Positions 22,469 through 35,028 of a stretch of 64,000 nt of DNA are shown one piece after another. The DNA is from Zantedeschia hybrid cultivar. Lineage: Eukaryota; Streptophyta; Magnoliopsida; Alismatales; Araceae. The stretch spans positions 16,168,001 through 16,232,000 of the forward strand of contig JARZZO010000011.1 in assembly GCA_030544215.1 (NCBI GenBank). The letters run 5' to 3'. The notes beneath the pieces are model-generated. The model saw nothing but the letters and a program-made list of their open reading frames with translations. It had not been told where the DNA came from and did no database searches. The translations under genes and the position numbers were made by a program. The stretch's first letter is position 1. Every line of letters starts with the position of its first letter.

Positions 22469-23622
22469 GGTACAAAAATTGAGTTTGAACTCTTTTTATC
22501 CTAATAGGACGGTACAAAAAACTGAATTAAAAAATCTTGCATGATCTGATCCATAACATTACGTAGAAGCACAATCTTATTCTCTGACGATCAAAATGAT
22601 TTCTAAAATCACACATAGATGAATGCTAGGACGCGATTCCATACAGTATGTGTACATTGTTTTTCACTCGATCTCCATATTTAAACAAATAAAAATCATC
22701 ATAAATTAGATCGCATCATTATAATTCTTATGGTGCATTTTCCTATAATGGTGAGGTTTAACCACATGTATTGTGGTTGCTGCAAAATCCAAAGGAAAAA
22801 AGAGAAAAGATTTATGTTATCAGACCCAAGTGCGATCAGATGACTGTGGGTGCATGATCTCTTTTTATACTAATCAGGCGGTACAAAAATTGAATTTGAA
22901 CTCTTTTTATCTTAATGGGATGGTACAAAAAACTGAATTAAAAAAAAAATGAGATCGCGTCTTGCTTGATCTGATCAAACATTACGTAGAAGCACAATCT
23001 TATTCCCTTACGACCAAAATGATTTTTAAAATCACACATAGATGAATGTTAGGACGCGATGCCGTACAGTTTGTGTACATTGTTTTTCACTCGATCTCCA
23101 TATTTAAACAAATAAAAATCATCATAAATTAGATCGCATCATTATAATTCTTATGGTGCATTTTCCTATAATGGTGAGGTTTAACCACATGTACTGTGGT
23201 TGCTGCAAAATCCAAAGGAAAAAAGAGAAAAGATTTATGTTATCAGACCCAAGTGCGATCAGATGATTGTGGGTGCATGATCTCTTTTTATACTAATCAG
23301 GCGGTACAAAAATTGAATTTGAACTCTTTTTATCCTAATGGGACGGTACAAAAAACTGAATTAAAAAAAAAATGAGATCGCGTCTTGCTTGATCTGATCC
23401 AACATTACGTAGAAGCACAATCTTATTCCCCTACGACCAAAATGATTTCTAAAATCACACATAGATGAATGTTGGGACGCGATGCCGTACAGTTTGTGTA
23501 CATTGTTTTTCACTCGATCTCCATATTTAAACAAATAAAAATCATCATAAATTAGATCGCATCATTATAATTCTTATGGTGCATTTTCCTATAATGGTGA
23601 GGTTTAACCACATGTACTATTT
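22469..23622. repeat. Three tandem copies of a ~415-bp unit
   Basis: Units begin GGTACAAAAATTGA at 22469, 22880 and 23303 (spacing 411 and 423 bp). Each contains GTAGAAGCACAATCTTATTC, TTTTTCACTCGATCTCCATA and ATTATAATTCTTATGGTGC blocks. The third is cut short at about 23622. Copies 2 and 3 are the most similar. No open frame of interest; no target duplication was identified. Confidence 0.85.
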
Positions 23623-24420
23623 TCACTCTATCCTTATATTTTTAAAACAAATGGTCACAAGTCTCTTAGAATTATTTTTATTTTCTTGAGGTTTAGTTTT
23701 CATCGTACGACCATGAAACAATCAATCATAGTCATTCACTTGAACGCATTCCTGCAAATTGACGATGAATATTAAAATTTCAAGGAACGAGGACAATCTT
23801 AAAGCTGATCAGAATAATTTTTATTTTTAATTATTTTTATATTTTAAAAATATTTTTTATGTGTACATGATCATATGGCTGTATTTGAGGTTTACAATCG
23901 ACGACAATCGAACGATGAAAATTAGAATCATATGTACGGTGAAAACGCAGGTATAAATTGTATTCAAGCATTCATCTATGTATATAGATTAATTTTTTTT
24001 GTTATTTTAAGTGTTGTGTTACATTGCCCCTTCGTTAGAATGCACGTTAGTTGGAGAGAGTCTAGACATTATAGGAAGCATTTCTCTTCTTTCCTATGTT
24101 ATCCGACGTGGGGTCGTGGCCCAAGGACCACATAAATTCCCTACGTTTCGGTGCGTACCGTTGTGTGCACAATTCCATTATTTGGTGCCGCGTCCCCAAT
24201 TTTTAAGGGTAGTTTCGTCCTATCGAACGGCGAAACAGTGAAGCGTGGAAGCGTGGCGTCACAGGAACGTCCCACTGGTCCCAACAGCTTCTACAGAGAA
24301 AGGCGTACAGGAACCCCCCTTCTCTAGATAAGAACCCTCGACGGACCGTCGGTGCTGACCGTCCGATCGGTGTGGTCGCAATGTAGATCACATCGAACGA
24401 TTTAAAACGCCGGGGAGATG
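23623..24420. other. Intergenic sequence and U2AF35 upstream region
   Basis: AT-rich up to about 24000, then GC-richer toward the U2AF35 transcription start. Short frames at 23932-24241 lack recognisable content. Confidence 0.45.
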
Positions 24421-25080
24421 CGACTCCGTCACTCTTCCTATTTGGTCGAGTCCTGCGAAACCCTAGGAAACCTTCTCGAGCCTTCTGTCCCCCGCTAGGG
24501 TTTGATCGCCGGAGGCGAAGAGGTCAGGTTCCTCGCAGCGGCAACCAGATTCTTATCCTTTTTCTGTTCGCTTTGTGTGTCTTTTTTGACTTGTTTGCTA
24601 TCATATTTCTTTGGCTTACCAATTGGTTTTGTTCTTACATTTTGGATCTCCTCCGATCTTATTGCACATGGAAATTAGGGTCTTCTTTTTCTTAAATCTG
24701 CAAGGGGTTCTCGATTTTTGTTCTTATTATGTGGTTTGATCTGCAACCGGGAGATGTTCCCCTTCCGTGAATCACTAGTTTGGATCAGTGTTCTGCTGCA
24801 AAACTAGGGTTTCTTTTTCGAAGCAAGGATTTAGCCATTGGGAGTGTTGTTTTTGAAAGAATAGTGCGTTGTTCTGGCGAGAACGAAGGTTTTGAGGGTT
24901 TGCGATGCTTCGGAAAAGCCTTGCGGGCTTTTACTTAATGGATGTATCTTGTAGTAGAAACTGTTAGCTCCGATTTATTTTGGAACCCCTTTAGAAAAAC
25001 CCTAAAGTTCTGTATGTGTTTTTCACACAGGGTTTGCTTAAGGGGGTGAAGGTTTCTGCGATATCTGTTGTTGGGCATCA
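24421..25080 (+). promoter_or_regulatory. U2AF35 5' region: telo-box motifs and 5'UTR intron
   Basis: AAACCCTAGG at 24458-24467 and CTAGGGTTT at 24495-24503 are telo-box-like motifs common near starts of plant RNA-processing and translation genes. A leader exon probably ends at a GT donor at 24523 or 24528. A T-rich intron then runs to the acceptor CACACAG ending at 25030, so that the second exon carries 50 nt of leader before the ATG at 25081. Donor choice is uncertain. Confidence 0.6.
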
Positions 25081-25908
25081 ATGGCGGAGCACTTAGCTTC
25101 CATATTTGGTACTGAGAAGGACAGGGTTAACTGCCCGTTCTACTTTAAGATCGGAGCTTGCCGGCATGGGGACCGCTGTTCCCGGCTCCACAACCGCCCC
25201 ACGATCTCTCCCACGCTACTACTTTCCAACATGTACCAGCGGCCCGACATGATCACCCCCGGGGTGGATGCCCAGGGGCAGCCCATTGATCCCCGCAAGA
25301 TCCAGGAGCACTTTGAGGACTTCTATGAGGATCTTTTTGAGGAGCTCAGCAAGTTTGGGGAGATTGAAAGCCTCAATGTCTGTGACAACCTTGCTGATCA
25401 TATGGTGGGGAATGTTTATGTTCAGTTCAAGGAAGAAGACCAGGCTGAGGCGGCTCTACGTGCACTTCAGGGCCGCTTCTATTCTGGCCGTCCCATTATT
25501 GCTGACTTCTCTCCTGTCACTGATTTCCGGGAGGCTACTTGCCGGCAATTCGAGGAGAACAGCTGCAACCGTGGTGGATACTGCAATTTCATGCATGTGA
25601 AGCAAATTGGAAGGGAGCTGCGCCGGAAGCTTTTTGGACGTTATCGGAGGTCAATGGGTAGCCGGAGCCGCAGTCCAAGCCCATTCCACCGGAAGGAGCA
25701 GCGTGAGCATGGTGGCCCCCGCAACCATGGGGATTTCCGTGATGGTGGGCGACGTGGTATGGACAGGCATGGGAGGTATGAAAATGATGGAGGGCGACGG
25801 CATCATCGAAGCCCCAGGCGGATGAAAAGTCCCATTAGAGAAGGGAGTGAGGAGCGACGGGCAAGGATTGAGCAATGGAACAGAGAAAGAGAGGGGAGGC
25901 AGGGGTGA
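25081..25908 (+). CDS. U2AF35: U2AF35, small subunit of splicing factor U2AF
   Basis: Nuclear pre-mRNA splicing factor; with U2AF65 it recognises the AG of the 3' splice site and helps recruit U2 snRNP. Single-exon CDS of 275 residues, close to plant homologues. CCCH zinc finger 1 uses C18, C27, C33 and H37. A U2AF-homology RRM runs about 44-146, with the typical NVYVQFKEEDQAEAAL core. Zinc finger 2 uses C154, C162, C168 and H172. The C-terminal region from about 185 is Arg/Ser/Gly/His-rich (SRSRSPSP, then RRGMDRHGRY), ending in EGSEERRARIEQWNRERE as in other plant U2AF35 proteins. The RS part is short and rich in His/Gly rather than long RS dipeptide runs. The start at 25081 gives the conserved MAEHLASIFGTEKDRVNCPF N-terminus. 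Very high confidence in family. Confidence 0.97.
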   Translation: MAEHLASIFGTEKDRVNCPFYFKIGACRHGDRCSRLHNRPTISPTLLLSNMYQRPDMITPGVDAQGQPIDPRKIQEHFEDFYEDLFEELSKFGEIESLNVCDNLADHMVGNVYVQFKEEDQAEAALRALQGRFYSGRPIIADFSPVTDFREATCRQFEENSCNRGGYCNFMHVKQIGRELRRKLFGRYRRSMGSRSRSPSPFHRKEQREHGGPRNHGDFRDGGRRGMDRHGRYENDGGRRHHRSPRRMKSPIREGSEERRARIEQWNREREGRQG

Positions 25909-28650
25909 ACCACATCAGTTTTCCTGCTGTTTATTGGTTTACATTGAAGGATGTTGCAATTGAAAGGGGTTAGTTTGGTCTTGTCCAGCTCATATTTTGG
26001 TAATCATTGTGGCCCAAACATTCTGGTTGCACTTTTTATTTTAATGTCTCAAACTGGTGTGTCTGTCTTATATTATGTTATGAATTTCTGATACCTGGTG
26101 GTTTCTGCCATCCTATCCTGTTTAGACATCTAGGTTGAGTACTAAAGTCTGTCGAAACTTATCTTTTTTATGAAATAGGCTTGCAACTTTTAGCCAGTTT
26201 CTATGTTAAATTCTTGCATCTTATGTATGAATGATGTAGGCTTGCTTCCTTGCCAATGCAGTTGCACTGTTATTGTTAGAATTTTGCCCCCTTTTCCTTA
26301 TGCTGGAGGCAAGAGTAGGAACATTTTGGATATAATTCTAAATGTAATTAGAGAGCACCTGAGAGATTGCGGGTTATTATCTTTCCCTGTTAGAGATTGC
26401 ATTCTTTATATAGTTCCAGAAGGCACGCACGATTCTTTATGGGTCATGAGGCGGGCTGTCAGAGTCAGTTAGTTTCATTATTGTAGAATTGCACCAAATG
26501 AATAATACAAGGAAAGGCTTCCACTGTTTTTTCCCCAGTATTGTCAGAGGTGCCTTGATTCCACCTTTGGTTATCAGTAGTAATAGTGTCTTGTCCTTTG
26601 ATGTGTATTGCACTTGGTTTCTCTTTTTGGAAACTGGGGAGTTATCCTTCCACTATCTTTTTTCCTGATGCACAGGGAACCTGTTTTTGGATCTTGAGAA
26701 ACTCCAAATTCCTTGACCTACACTTTGCTAAAATATATCTTAGACCCTGGAATCTGGTAGTTTTATCCAGCCTGTTTGAGGTTTTGCCCTCCCATCTTGT
26801 TTACTCTCTTGATTTCTATCATAGGAGGATACATGGAATTATTGTTTGTTAGTAACTGATGAAGTATTTCTAGCCAATTTAATCACAGTGCTGAAGGTTA
26901 AACAATGCAAATTGTGTCATCAAATGTAGACGATGATTTCACACATTTTTCCTGTTGTGGGATATGGTTGACGCACAATGGTTGGTTCATCATTTCAATG
27001 GGATGTCTCTGAAGAACTGCCATGTGTCCAACCAGTTGGTGCACCATTGTGCCATCTCCAATGGATTGCCTTTTCAAAGGCATCTAGTGCAAATGAAATG
27101 TTGGTTCATCGGGGCAATGGAAAATGCCAATAGTAAACACCTGTTGTGCTCCAAGATTTTCTTATATCATAACTCTCTTCATGGTTATGATCAAGTTAAG
27201 TTGGTAGGTTGTATTGTCCTTTCACACTGGATTACCTGATGAATTCAGGTGACTCGCCTCCCATAGGCTTAAACCGTGCAGTAACATCTTATCATTCATG
27301 GGCAATAACCTGATTAAATTCAGATGACTCCCTTACCGTAAACTTTGATGTAGAATGTCGCTTGTTTATGGGTGATGTTGCATGTTGTTTCATGACTTGG
27401 GCCAGGAAGTTTGATGTAAAATTTTCCTTATTGCTTATGGATGATGTTGCATGTTTTCATGACTTGTGTCAAGAAGATTGTTCGTACAGTCTCCAATTTG
27501 ACTCATTTTCTTGGTTTCTTCCTGTTTTAGGGTGTGCAGGTAGCTAAAATTTTCTAGGTTTCGGTTGTTGCGAAACTCCTGTTATTACTGGGAAAGAGTG
27601 ATTTTTGAGCTTCCATTTCAAGGTGAATGGAAATTACAGTGCAAATGGATGTCCCTTTGCTTGAAAAGGGGTTTAAAATATCATATCTTTTAGCCAGGTC
27701 TTTCCTGCAGCAGACTGCTTATGAAGAGTGGGAAAGAAGGTACCTTGAACTGTAACATGAGATTTTATAAAAGCAGCTTCCCTATCGCCTTCTCTCTCTG
27801 CTTTTCGGAGTAATGCCATTCTTACTCTTTCAAGGTACACTCTTTAGGTACTCAGGGTCACCACCAGCTGTTGCATGTCCCAACACCATCACGAGATGGG
27901 AAGCACAGTAATATATGCAGGTAGATGGCTGAATGGAATGCAACGAGTACCATTAAAAAAACATCCTAAGGCAGTACAAGTAGCATTCCCCCTTTTGAAA
28001 TTCCTTAGAGCTATCTGAATTGTTGAGAAGTTTAAAGGCTTTTTTTCAGGGAAGGAATCGGAGGTGTAAGTGGGGAAACCAACATTCTCTGTTGGGTTAT
28101 TCTTGGGGCCAGAAATGAGGTGTTTGAAGAGTCTTTTTTGGGGGCCAGAAAGGATCTTCTGCTGAAAGATGTAACGTGGATAGTAACATTTCATTTTACA
28201 GTGTAGAATGTGTGGCACAGGTTGGAGCAGCAGCAGGAGTCCAGTAGTGGTTATTGACTGTTCTGCCCACTCGGTGTATAGCCCCCAACATATTGCTTTT
28301 TGAGACCGATCTTGCAGGTCTCCATTTTTACCCAGGCTTTACAGGTTATGACCCACATTTCTCTTACTGAGCAATGCAATGAATACCAAAATTTTATGGA
28401 AAGGAACAGCTGTTGGCCTCGTCAATTCCCTCGGACAAAATTAGTTTGCAGGGTAGCTGGCGTGAAGTGTGAGATTGACCATATGTGAACCTTACCACTC
28501 GGATAGGTGTCCTATTTATTTGTAAATAAGACAAGCATTTCATCTGATTTTGGCACTCCCAAGCCTCCATTTCGGAGTTTCTTCTTGATAGCGTTTTGGG
28601 TGGCATTCGTTTTTAGTCTTGTCATTTTCTTGAACGTGTACAATTTTTTT
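25909..28650. other. U2AF35 3'UTR and T-rich downstream sequence
   Basis: The first few hundred bases are the U2AF35 3'UTR. The rest is T-rich on the plus strand, like transcribed plant UTR or intron sequence, but I can assign no exon. A ~65-bp block containing ATGTTGCATGTT...TTTCATGACTTG is repeated at about 27370 and 27433. Open frames of 60-109 codons here lack motifs. Confidence 0.45.
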
Positions 28651-31329
28651 CCCTGAATCGTTGTCTACTTTAGGTATGCCTCACAAATTTAAATAAATTT
28701 CCATATAATTATGGCTGTGGTTTATATGTTCTCGTTTATGTATTCTCATTGTAAAGGTTGTTTTCTATGGTTGTGAAGTTGATTATGGTCCCCAGGCTGA
28801 ATATTCCCATCTTTTTGTTATGGTCCTATGCACAATGTTGATTGTTTAGTTAAAAGAAAAGGCAGGATTAAAAGGATTCTCCTCCGAATTTTTAGTTTAC
28901 GGCCAAGCGAACGCTTCTTGTGAGGGATCTTTTGTAGGGATAGGTGATTTGTTTTTGGTTCAGGTTCCTAGATGAATTTACGCTCGAGGATCTAACATAT
29001 CGTTACCACGGTGAGCTAATGCAGTTCATTTTGTTACAGTTGTGCGATAAACTTTGCTCAAGAGTAGGGTCTTTCTGAAAACATTAGAGGGTAAGTAATT
29101 TGGATTGCTTTGTAATGTTATTTTTTAAGTTCATATTTGCCATGTTACCGTTGTCTGGATGCTCGTTCGTCTGTCTGATTATTGGACTCTGTTTTTGTGT
29201 TTTATTTTTCTGAACGTATCGATAAGAGATCTTGTTTATGTTGCTATTTGTTTGAGAGACCGACCCGGTAGCTGTCATTCGACCATGCTTATATTGGTGC
29301 AACTGTTGTTAGTAAAGTATCCATATCATATCTCTGTTACATATGCGTGTCGTATCAAATTGCAAAATAGGAAAAAAATATTTGTTTATTCCGCATCTGT
29401 TATTTTGTTCATTTGGAGATATATGGTATATGTTGCTTGGTGGTACTCTATTGAATAGAAATAAAATTATAATTACCTGAATTTAAAACTAATAATTCAT
29501 GAAAATATTTAACCCATTTTTTAAATCTTGCTGAATAAAATTTATAGAATTTCATTGCATGTTTTTGTCATTGTTTATTTACTTGATTTAGTTTTTGTCT
29601 GTTTTATTCGAAATTTAAATAAATTATACATGAATGCATCTTCCTCCTATCATACTCCCGATATTTAATGAATTATGATATTGAGCATTAATATCAGCTG
29701 GCATATTGCTGCTAACTTAGTATATGTGAATGCATTCTGAAAGAAAATCTAGATAACTTAAGTGTTAAATGTTGATGAAGATTTTAAATTTTGATTATTA
29801 TTGTTTGCACTAGAATTAGATTTTAGTTGTAATCAGTTGTTGACCTTTTTTCAGTGTTTTAGTTTTGCTTTTTTCATTCATTATTTTCTCACAGTTCAAA
29901 TCTTTTTACTTACACTCTAGATAAGTGCAAAATATCGATGAAGACTTTAAACTTGATTTTGGTCGTTTGCGTATAACTGTATTTTGGTTGTAAATCTGTT
30001 GTTGACCTTTTCTTAGTGTATTAGCTTTCGGATGAATGGTTCAGCTCCTATTTTCATTCACGGACATACTCCAACTTTCAGTAGCTATTTTTTTTCTTCA
30101 ACTCATCGGTGCCATGGTGGATGAATTTTCTCTTATTTTAGTGAAATTTATGTGATCAAGTTGTTTGTTGGTAATGTTGGTTAACGTATGTCGAAAGTCT
30201 CAAATCTTTTGATGGATTGGATGTCATGTTAATACTTGACCATAAATGAGAATGGGGTGTTTCATGCCGTTTAATTCTTAAAGTTCAATTATGGAATGTT
30301 TGCTAATACTTGCTACACCGTCTTGGCATTGCAATTCATGTGGTTTGCAATGCTCAAGGCGCAGCAGTTCAGCTGAACGGACGGCTGCACAGCAGACCGC
30401 CTGGGTGGAGAGTGGCTGGTTTTCCAATTTTTCTGTTTTCTTGTTGGGTTTATTAATTTTTTTGGAGTGTTTGATCAGAAGTTTGACAGTACAGTCAGTG
30501 AGTTTGGTCTATTCTTATAAGTTGGCTGTATAATTTTTTAAAAAAATATTTTTTTGCATCCAAATTGAGGTGTTTAAATTTTTTTGGAAAAAAAATATAG
30601 GCAGTCTGGGGCGAACTCAGGTTAATTGATAGTACTGTCGGTTTTGTGTTCAGATATTTTAAAAAGGTATAAGAAAGTAAATAATAAGTAAATAAATGGC
30701 TCCTTTTCCATTTAGGTGGATTGCTGTATAGCCGTCCGATCAATTAGATTGCAGCGAGTATCACTCGTGTAGATGTGACATGGGGGCTGGTATCTAAAGA
30801 GGTGGTTACATTTTTTTGTGAGCATTTTTGTTTTTCTTTCTGATTATTATTACTTTTTTTTAAATTTCCGGGAATCAATCGTGCTCACGTCTTGGGCTTG
30901 CCATTATCCTTTCATCTTTGTCCAACCATCCCATCGCCATATGCCCTTTCCTCCTGTGATCGTTTTGTGGGGTCTACTTTCAATTTAAAATAGTCTAGTC
31001 TAATTTTAGTCTAGTTTAAATTTGGTCTAAATTTAATCTAAATTCAGTCCAAATTTAGTCTCAATTCAATAGTGAGTGAGTTGTGTTGGGTTGAACTGGT
31101 CTTATTTACAAATGATTTGTTAGAAATATTGTATTTTTGTATGACTTATTGTAAAAGTTAATAGATTAATATGAGTCAACTCATTTTCAGTCTAACTTAG
31201 TCCAAATTTAACTAATTCTCAAGTTTAATTCAATTCAATTTATATAATTTGAGTCAACTCAATTTCTTTCAATATGGATTGGGTTGGATTGGACCGCAGG
31301 CTGGTCTGTCGGAGTGACACTCTTACATG
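28651..31329. other. Intergenic AT-rich sequence
   Basis: No gene recognised. Around 30990-31270 there is a patch of short degenerate repeats of the type TAGTCTAATTT / AAATTTAGTC / AATTCAATT. An A/T-rich patch lies at 30530-30600. Confidence 0.5.
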
Positions 31330-32150
31330 GACCTCAAGGGGTTTAATAGAGCATCGCGGAGGCATCACACAAGAATACACACAATAAGATGAAAGTATTT
31401 AACGTGCTTTGATCGTTTTCAATCGAGATAAAGAGATCTATCGTGGTAGAAAACTCTCACAACGGATCGTGGACTGCTCTCATTAACTTTCTCTTCATTT
31501 ATACTTCAATAAGATACAATAGACAACTATACACGGTACCAGAAAATGTGTCAATCCAAATCGGACTAGGGCATGAGTCTATTCCGATTGCAATTAAATC
31601 AAGTCGCTTGGGCCTATCTGAATTCGGCAAAAGAAGACACCGCCAACACGATAATCTCCATCTTTGTTTGATTCTTGGAGTCATCTTGAACATCAATTAG
31701 TTGAATGGCTTCTGCTTCACCATTGTCCTCATTTGCTTGCTGATCTAGGTTCCCATGTACCTCGATATTGTGCTGCACTTAGGTGTCTACTAGATGCAAA
31801 TTTGCTACCATGAACTGATTTCCTGTTCCACTTTGATTGTGATAGCATCTTCACCTGCAGTTGCATAGTATTATCACAAGATACTATCACAAGCATTCCT
31901 ATCACAAGACACAAGCATCGATATCGCCCATGCAATCACCCTAGGTCATGAAATTAGAACTCATGGAGATGATTGTGATCACACTTGTAATGACAATCAA
32001 CATCCACCCGATGCAAGGGGGACACCTCCACTTATGCACTGGAGGTCGTGGCCGATGTAGGCATGGAACACCCGAGATTTGCCATGATCTCTGCTTTGCA
32101 TCCCACGACTCTAAATAATCAAGCTAGTCGACCTATATATGGCTTACTCT
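31330..32150. other. Probable LTR-like relic, unassigned
   Basis: Sequence with the flavour of a plant LTR leader (AACGTGCTTTGATCG...AGAAAACTCTCACAACGGATCG) but with no ends or internal domains that I can define. No gene supported. Confidence 0.25.
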
Positions 32151-32163
32151 CCTTCCTTCCAAC

Positions 32164-32421
32164 TTTTTTTTTTGAAGGTGTCTCAGAGTACAAGTATTTA
32201 AAAGCGACCAAAGCGCCTACCACGTGGAATTTAAGATATCCTTCAAATATTTTGGAACTAATTCTGAAACAGTCGAAAGTTTCGCTTAATTAGGTGATTA
32301 TTCCAGGTCGAACTGATTTTCTGGAGAAGTAATCTTACGGACCAAGAGATAAATATCCCAACAGTACCCAAGGTTGCATGGCTGGAGAGATGTTAAACTC
32401 CAACCAGATTCGAACCTGCCA
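32164..32421 (-). mobile_element. Short retroposon with poly(A) tail and 13-15-bp target duplication
   Basis: CCTTCCTTCCAAC(TT) occurs at 32151-32163 and again at 32422-32434. Between them lies a 258-bp segment which, on the minus strand, starts near GGCAGGTTCGAATCT (matching the tRNA-type B box GGTTCGANNCC at 10 of 11 positions) and ends in an A-run (T-run at 32164-32173 on plus). This is the signature of target-primed insertion of a SINE or of a truncated retroposon. The A-box-like TGGCCAAGTTGG at 32430-32441 lies outside the insertion, so it is probably coincidental. Confidence 0.65.
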
Positions 32422-32691
32422 CCTTCCTTCCAACTTGGCCACCCTAACTAGCAACTTGCCTGATTTGTCGAGTAAACACTCGCTCGATAATTGATCAGTC
32501 AGTTCTGTGGCTGCAAGATCTCTACATCCACATTATTTGTGGAGGACTCCATCATGCATCACTCTGCTCTCTTTTGGAATGCGTCGTTTCATGGCCTCAC
32601 CTCCATGTGTGGCGGATCAGCTCAACAATTCAGTTTTCCCATGCACATTTTGCCGAGAACCTCAAGTGCATGTATGCACACATACTAAGGT

Positions 32692-32874
32692 TTGCCGACT
32701 CGACGAGTCGGACCGACTCGGATTTCCTATGATTCAGTACGAGTTGGATTGACTCGTGCCGTCTCTTACGAGTCACATGGTCAAATCGTACAGACTCGGT
32801 CGAGTCGCACCGATTCGGATTTGTCTTGATACGGTACGAATCGTCCGAATCGATTCAGTACGGCAAACCCTGAC
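32692..32874. repeat. GACTCG-rich palindromic element, copy 1
   Basis: About 180 bp beginning AGGTTTGCCGACTCGACGAG and ending GTACGGCAAACCCTGA. The ends are imperfect inverted repeats (AGG-TTTGCCG), and the interior is full of GACTCG/CGAGTC and GTACGA/TCGTAC words that can fold back. A diverged second copy lies at 55669-55857. Ends and size suggest a MITE-like element. Confidence 0.65.
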
Positions 32875-32989
32875 ACATACACGAGAAGACGAGAAGATTC
32901 AATGTGATTCGGCCATTTTTGACTTATCGTGCACAGGAAAACCAAGAGAAGGGGATCCACTTTGGTAGAAAGGTTTTATAAGTAGCCTT

Positions 32990-34780
32990 GAAAATGTCTC
33001 TTTTCTATGACTCTTTCACCAATCCTCTCTTCTTTACATTATGCTCAGACTTAACCAATACAGCTATATATAGAAGTGGTACATGTGCTAATCTTAATCA
33101 GACTAGGATTACATCGAGATCAAGTCACTCTGACCAATTTGAATTTAATTAGAATTAAAACGCCATCAACATAATGTAGACTTCTAGCATACTTAACTTC
33201 AGTCAATTTTAGATACTTAGAAGGAAAAGGCCCTCTTTGAATCATACACGAGCTCCTTTCCAGTCATGTGTGGACATTTCACAAGGAGATAAAAGGAGAA
33301 TGCTAAATAATTGAGTGAAGACAACATGGCCTGCTTACGTTAGAGGAGGCGTCAACGGCCTCCTATTCTTCTGAATGAGACAATAATGTCTTTAGCAATG
33401 GTAGGATTTTGAACTTTATTAACTCATTTATATAATTTAGCTTATTCCATGTAATATGATTTTGAACTTCTGAAACCGATATGCAATCTTTTCTTTGGCT
33501 TTTCAACCCGGAATGGGGAATTAATAGATTTGGCTTTTTTTTTATTAATGGATTAAACCAAATATTGGTGTGGTATCCCTAGCCAAACATACCCTAAGAC
33601 AGGGAAGGTGAGTAGAACACTATGGGATCGTAAGAGCTCGTTATCTCTAATTATTTTAACTGAATCTTTAAATCAGAAAATGCAAAAAGAAAGTACCCTA
33701 AACTGTCCAAAGAGATCAACTTTAAAGAGTTGGTCAGGTGTAGTCGTCTCTTTTGAGTTAAAGATTTTCAACAAGGAGAGATCTATGACTTTTTTTTTGG
33801 GTTCTTAGTAAATAATTTTTAAAAATATCTCATGTATGCAAAAAATGTCCTGTAAAATACACATGTGAAAAAGTCTCCTATATAATAGTCATTGTAAAAA
33901 TAAAGAACCCTTTACCATCAAGTTTACAATCATTCCATATTGCTGACTAATTAAGACTTATTTTTGAATAAGAAGAAAGTTTACGAGAGTTTTTATATAT
34001 ATTTAGACTGCGAAGATTTCATTAATTGTTTTTAATCTGAAACCAACTTTTAAATTGAAAAACTATTCCCAACATGCCTTAGGTGTAAGAGATGGAACAG
34101 CCTTCAATTTTTTGAGTTGTTCTATCCCAACGCTTTTTCCATGGCCGTTCCTCGTTTTCCAATCCTGCCACTAGTCTTTATGTAAGCTATAAAATTCTTT
34201 AAGAAATACTTATTGCAACCCCCTATTTTATAATACAACTGTCGTTCCAATGAGTGCAATGGACCGCGGGCAATCATGACACAACCCCACAGAAGGCGCA
34301 TCTGCTGATCGGTAGTGAGTACATTACAATGCCGAAGGACATTGCAACAAATATTTCTCAAACTCCTTAGCCTCTCCGATCTCGTACTCGACATGCTTTG
34401 TTGCACATAGCAGACTCCAAGCAGAGGTGCTCACCATCATTTACTGTGCTCTCTTATCCTCGGAACAGGCTTATCTCGTCTCCTTCACACATCCATGTTA
34501 CATGATTTTTCTTTTGAATCAGTGTGCTGACTCGTAGTGAGTTATATCCTGTTGCACCGAGTTGACTCAGCTTTTGAGATTTCTTGGACCCGATCTACCG
34601 ATTGTGATCAAAAGCTAGCTGCTTTAATCAGCCTCGCACGAGCCAAGATGAGTCCTCATGCTGTATGATAGAACTTGATATTTCTACCTTATCATTCGTT
34701 ATTTTTATATAGTTGGCATGTTTAAGGATTTGTGAGGATAGATATTAACAAGTTACAAAGTGCAATAATTAAGAATTAAA
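32990..34780. other. Intergenic sequence
   Basis: No gene, RNA or defined mobile element recognised. The minus-strand 94-codon frame at 34122-34406 and the plus-strand 66-codon frame at 33608-33808 have no identifiable domains. Confidence 0.45.
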
Positions 34781-35028
34781 TCTCATTTGGATGGAGAAGC
34801 TAGTACGTGTTCACTCATCTCCCTCTCCTTCTGATATCAGTGTTGCTACATTTGTTCATGGAACTTTCCAACATTCTACTGAGCAATCTAAAGCAAATCT
34901 ATGTAAATTAAGAGACAGCTTCCTACTGGGCTATCTTATCACGCCCCTGGAGTTTCTTCCTCTGAGCAATCCTCAATGCCTACTGCAAAGGTCGGGGTGG
35001 CCAACCTTAAATTGCCGCAAGAAGATCA

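Noticed and set aside
25607..25875. Alternative frames over the 3' half of U2AF35
   Set aside because: Overlap the conserved zinc finger and RS-rich tail of U2AF35 in other frames.
32430..32441. TGGCCAAGTTGG as the A box of the retroposon at 32164-32421
   Set aside because: It overlaps the downstream copy of the target duplication and so lies outside the inserted sequence.
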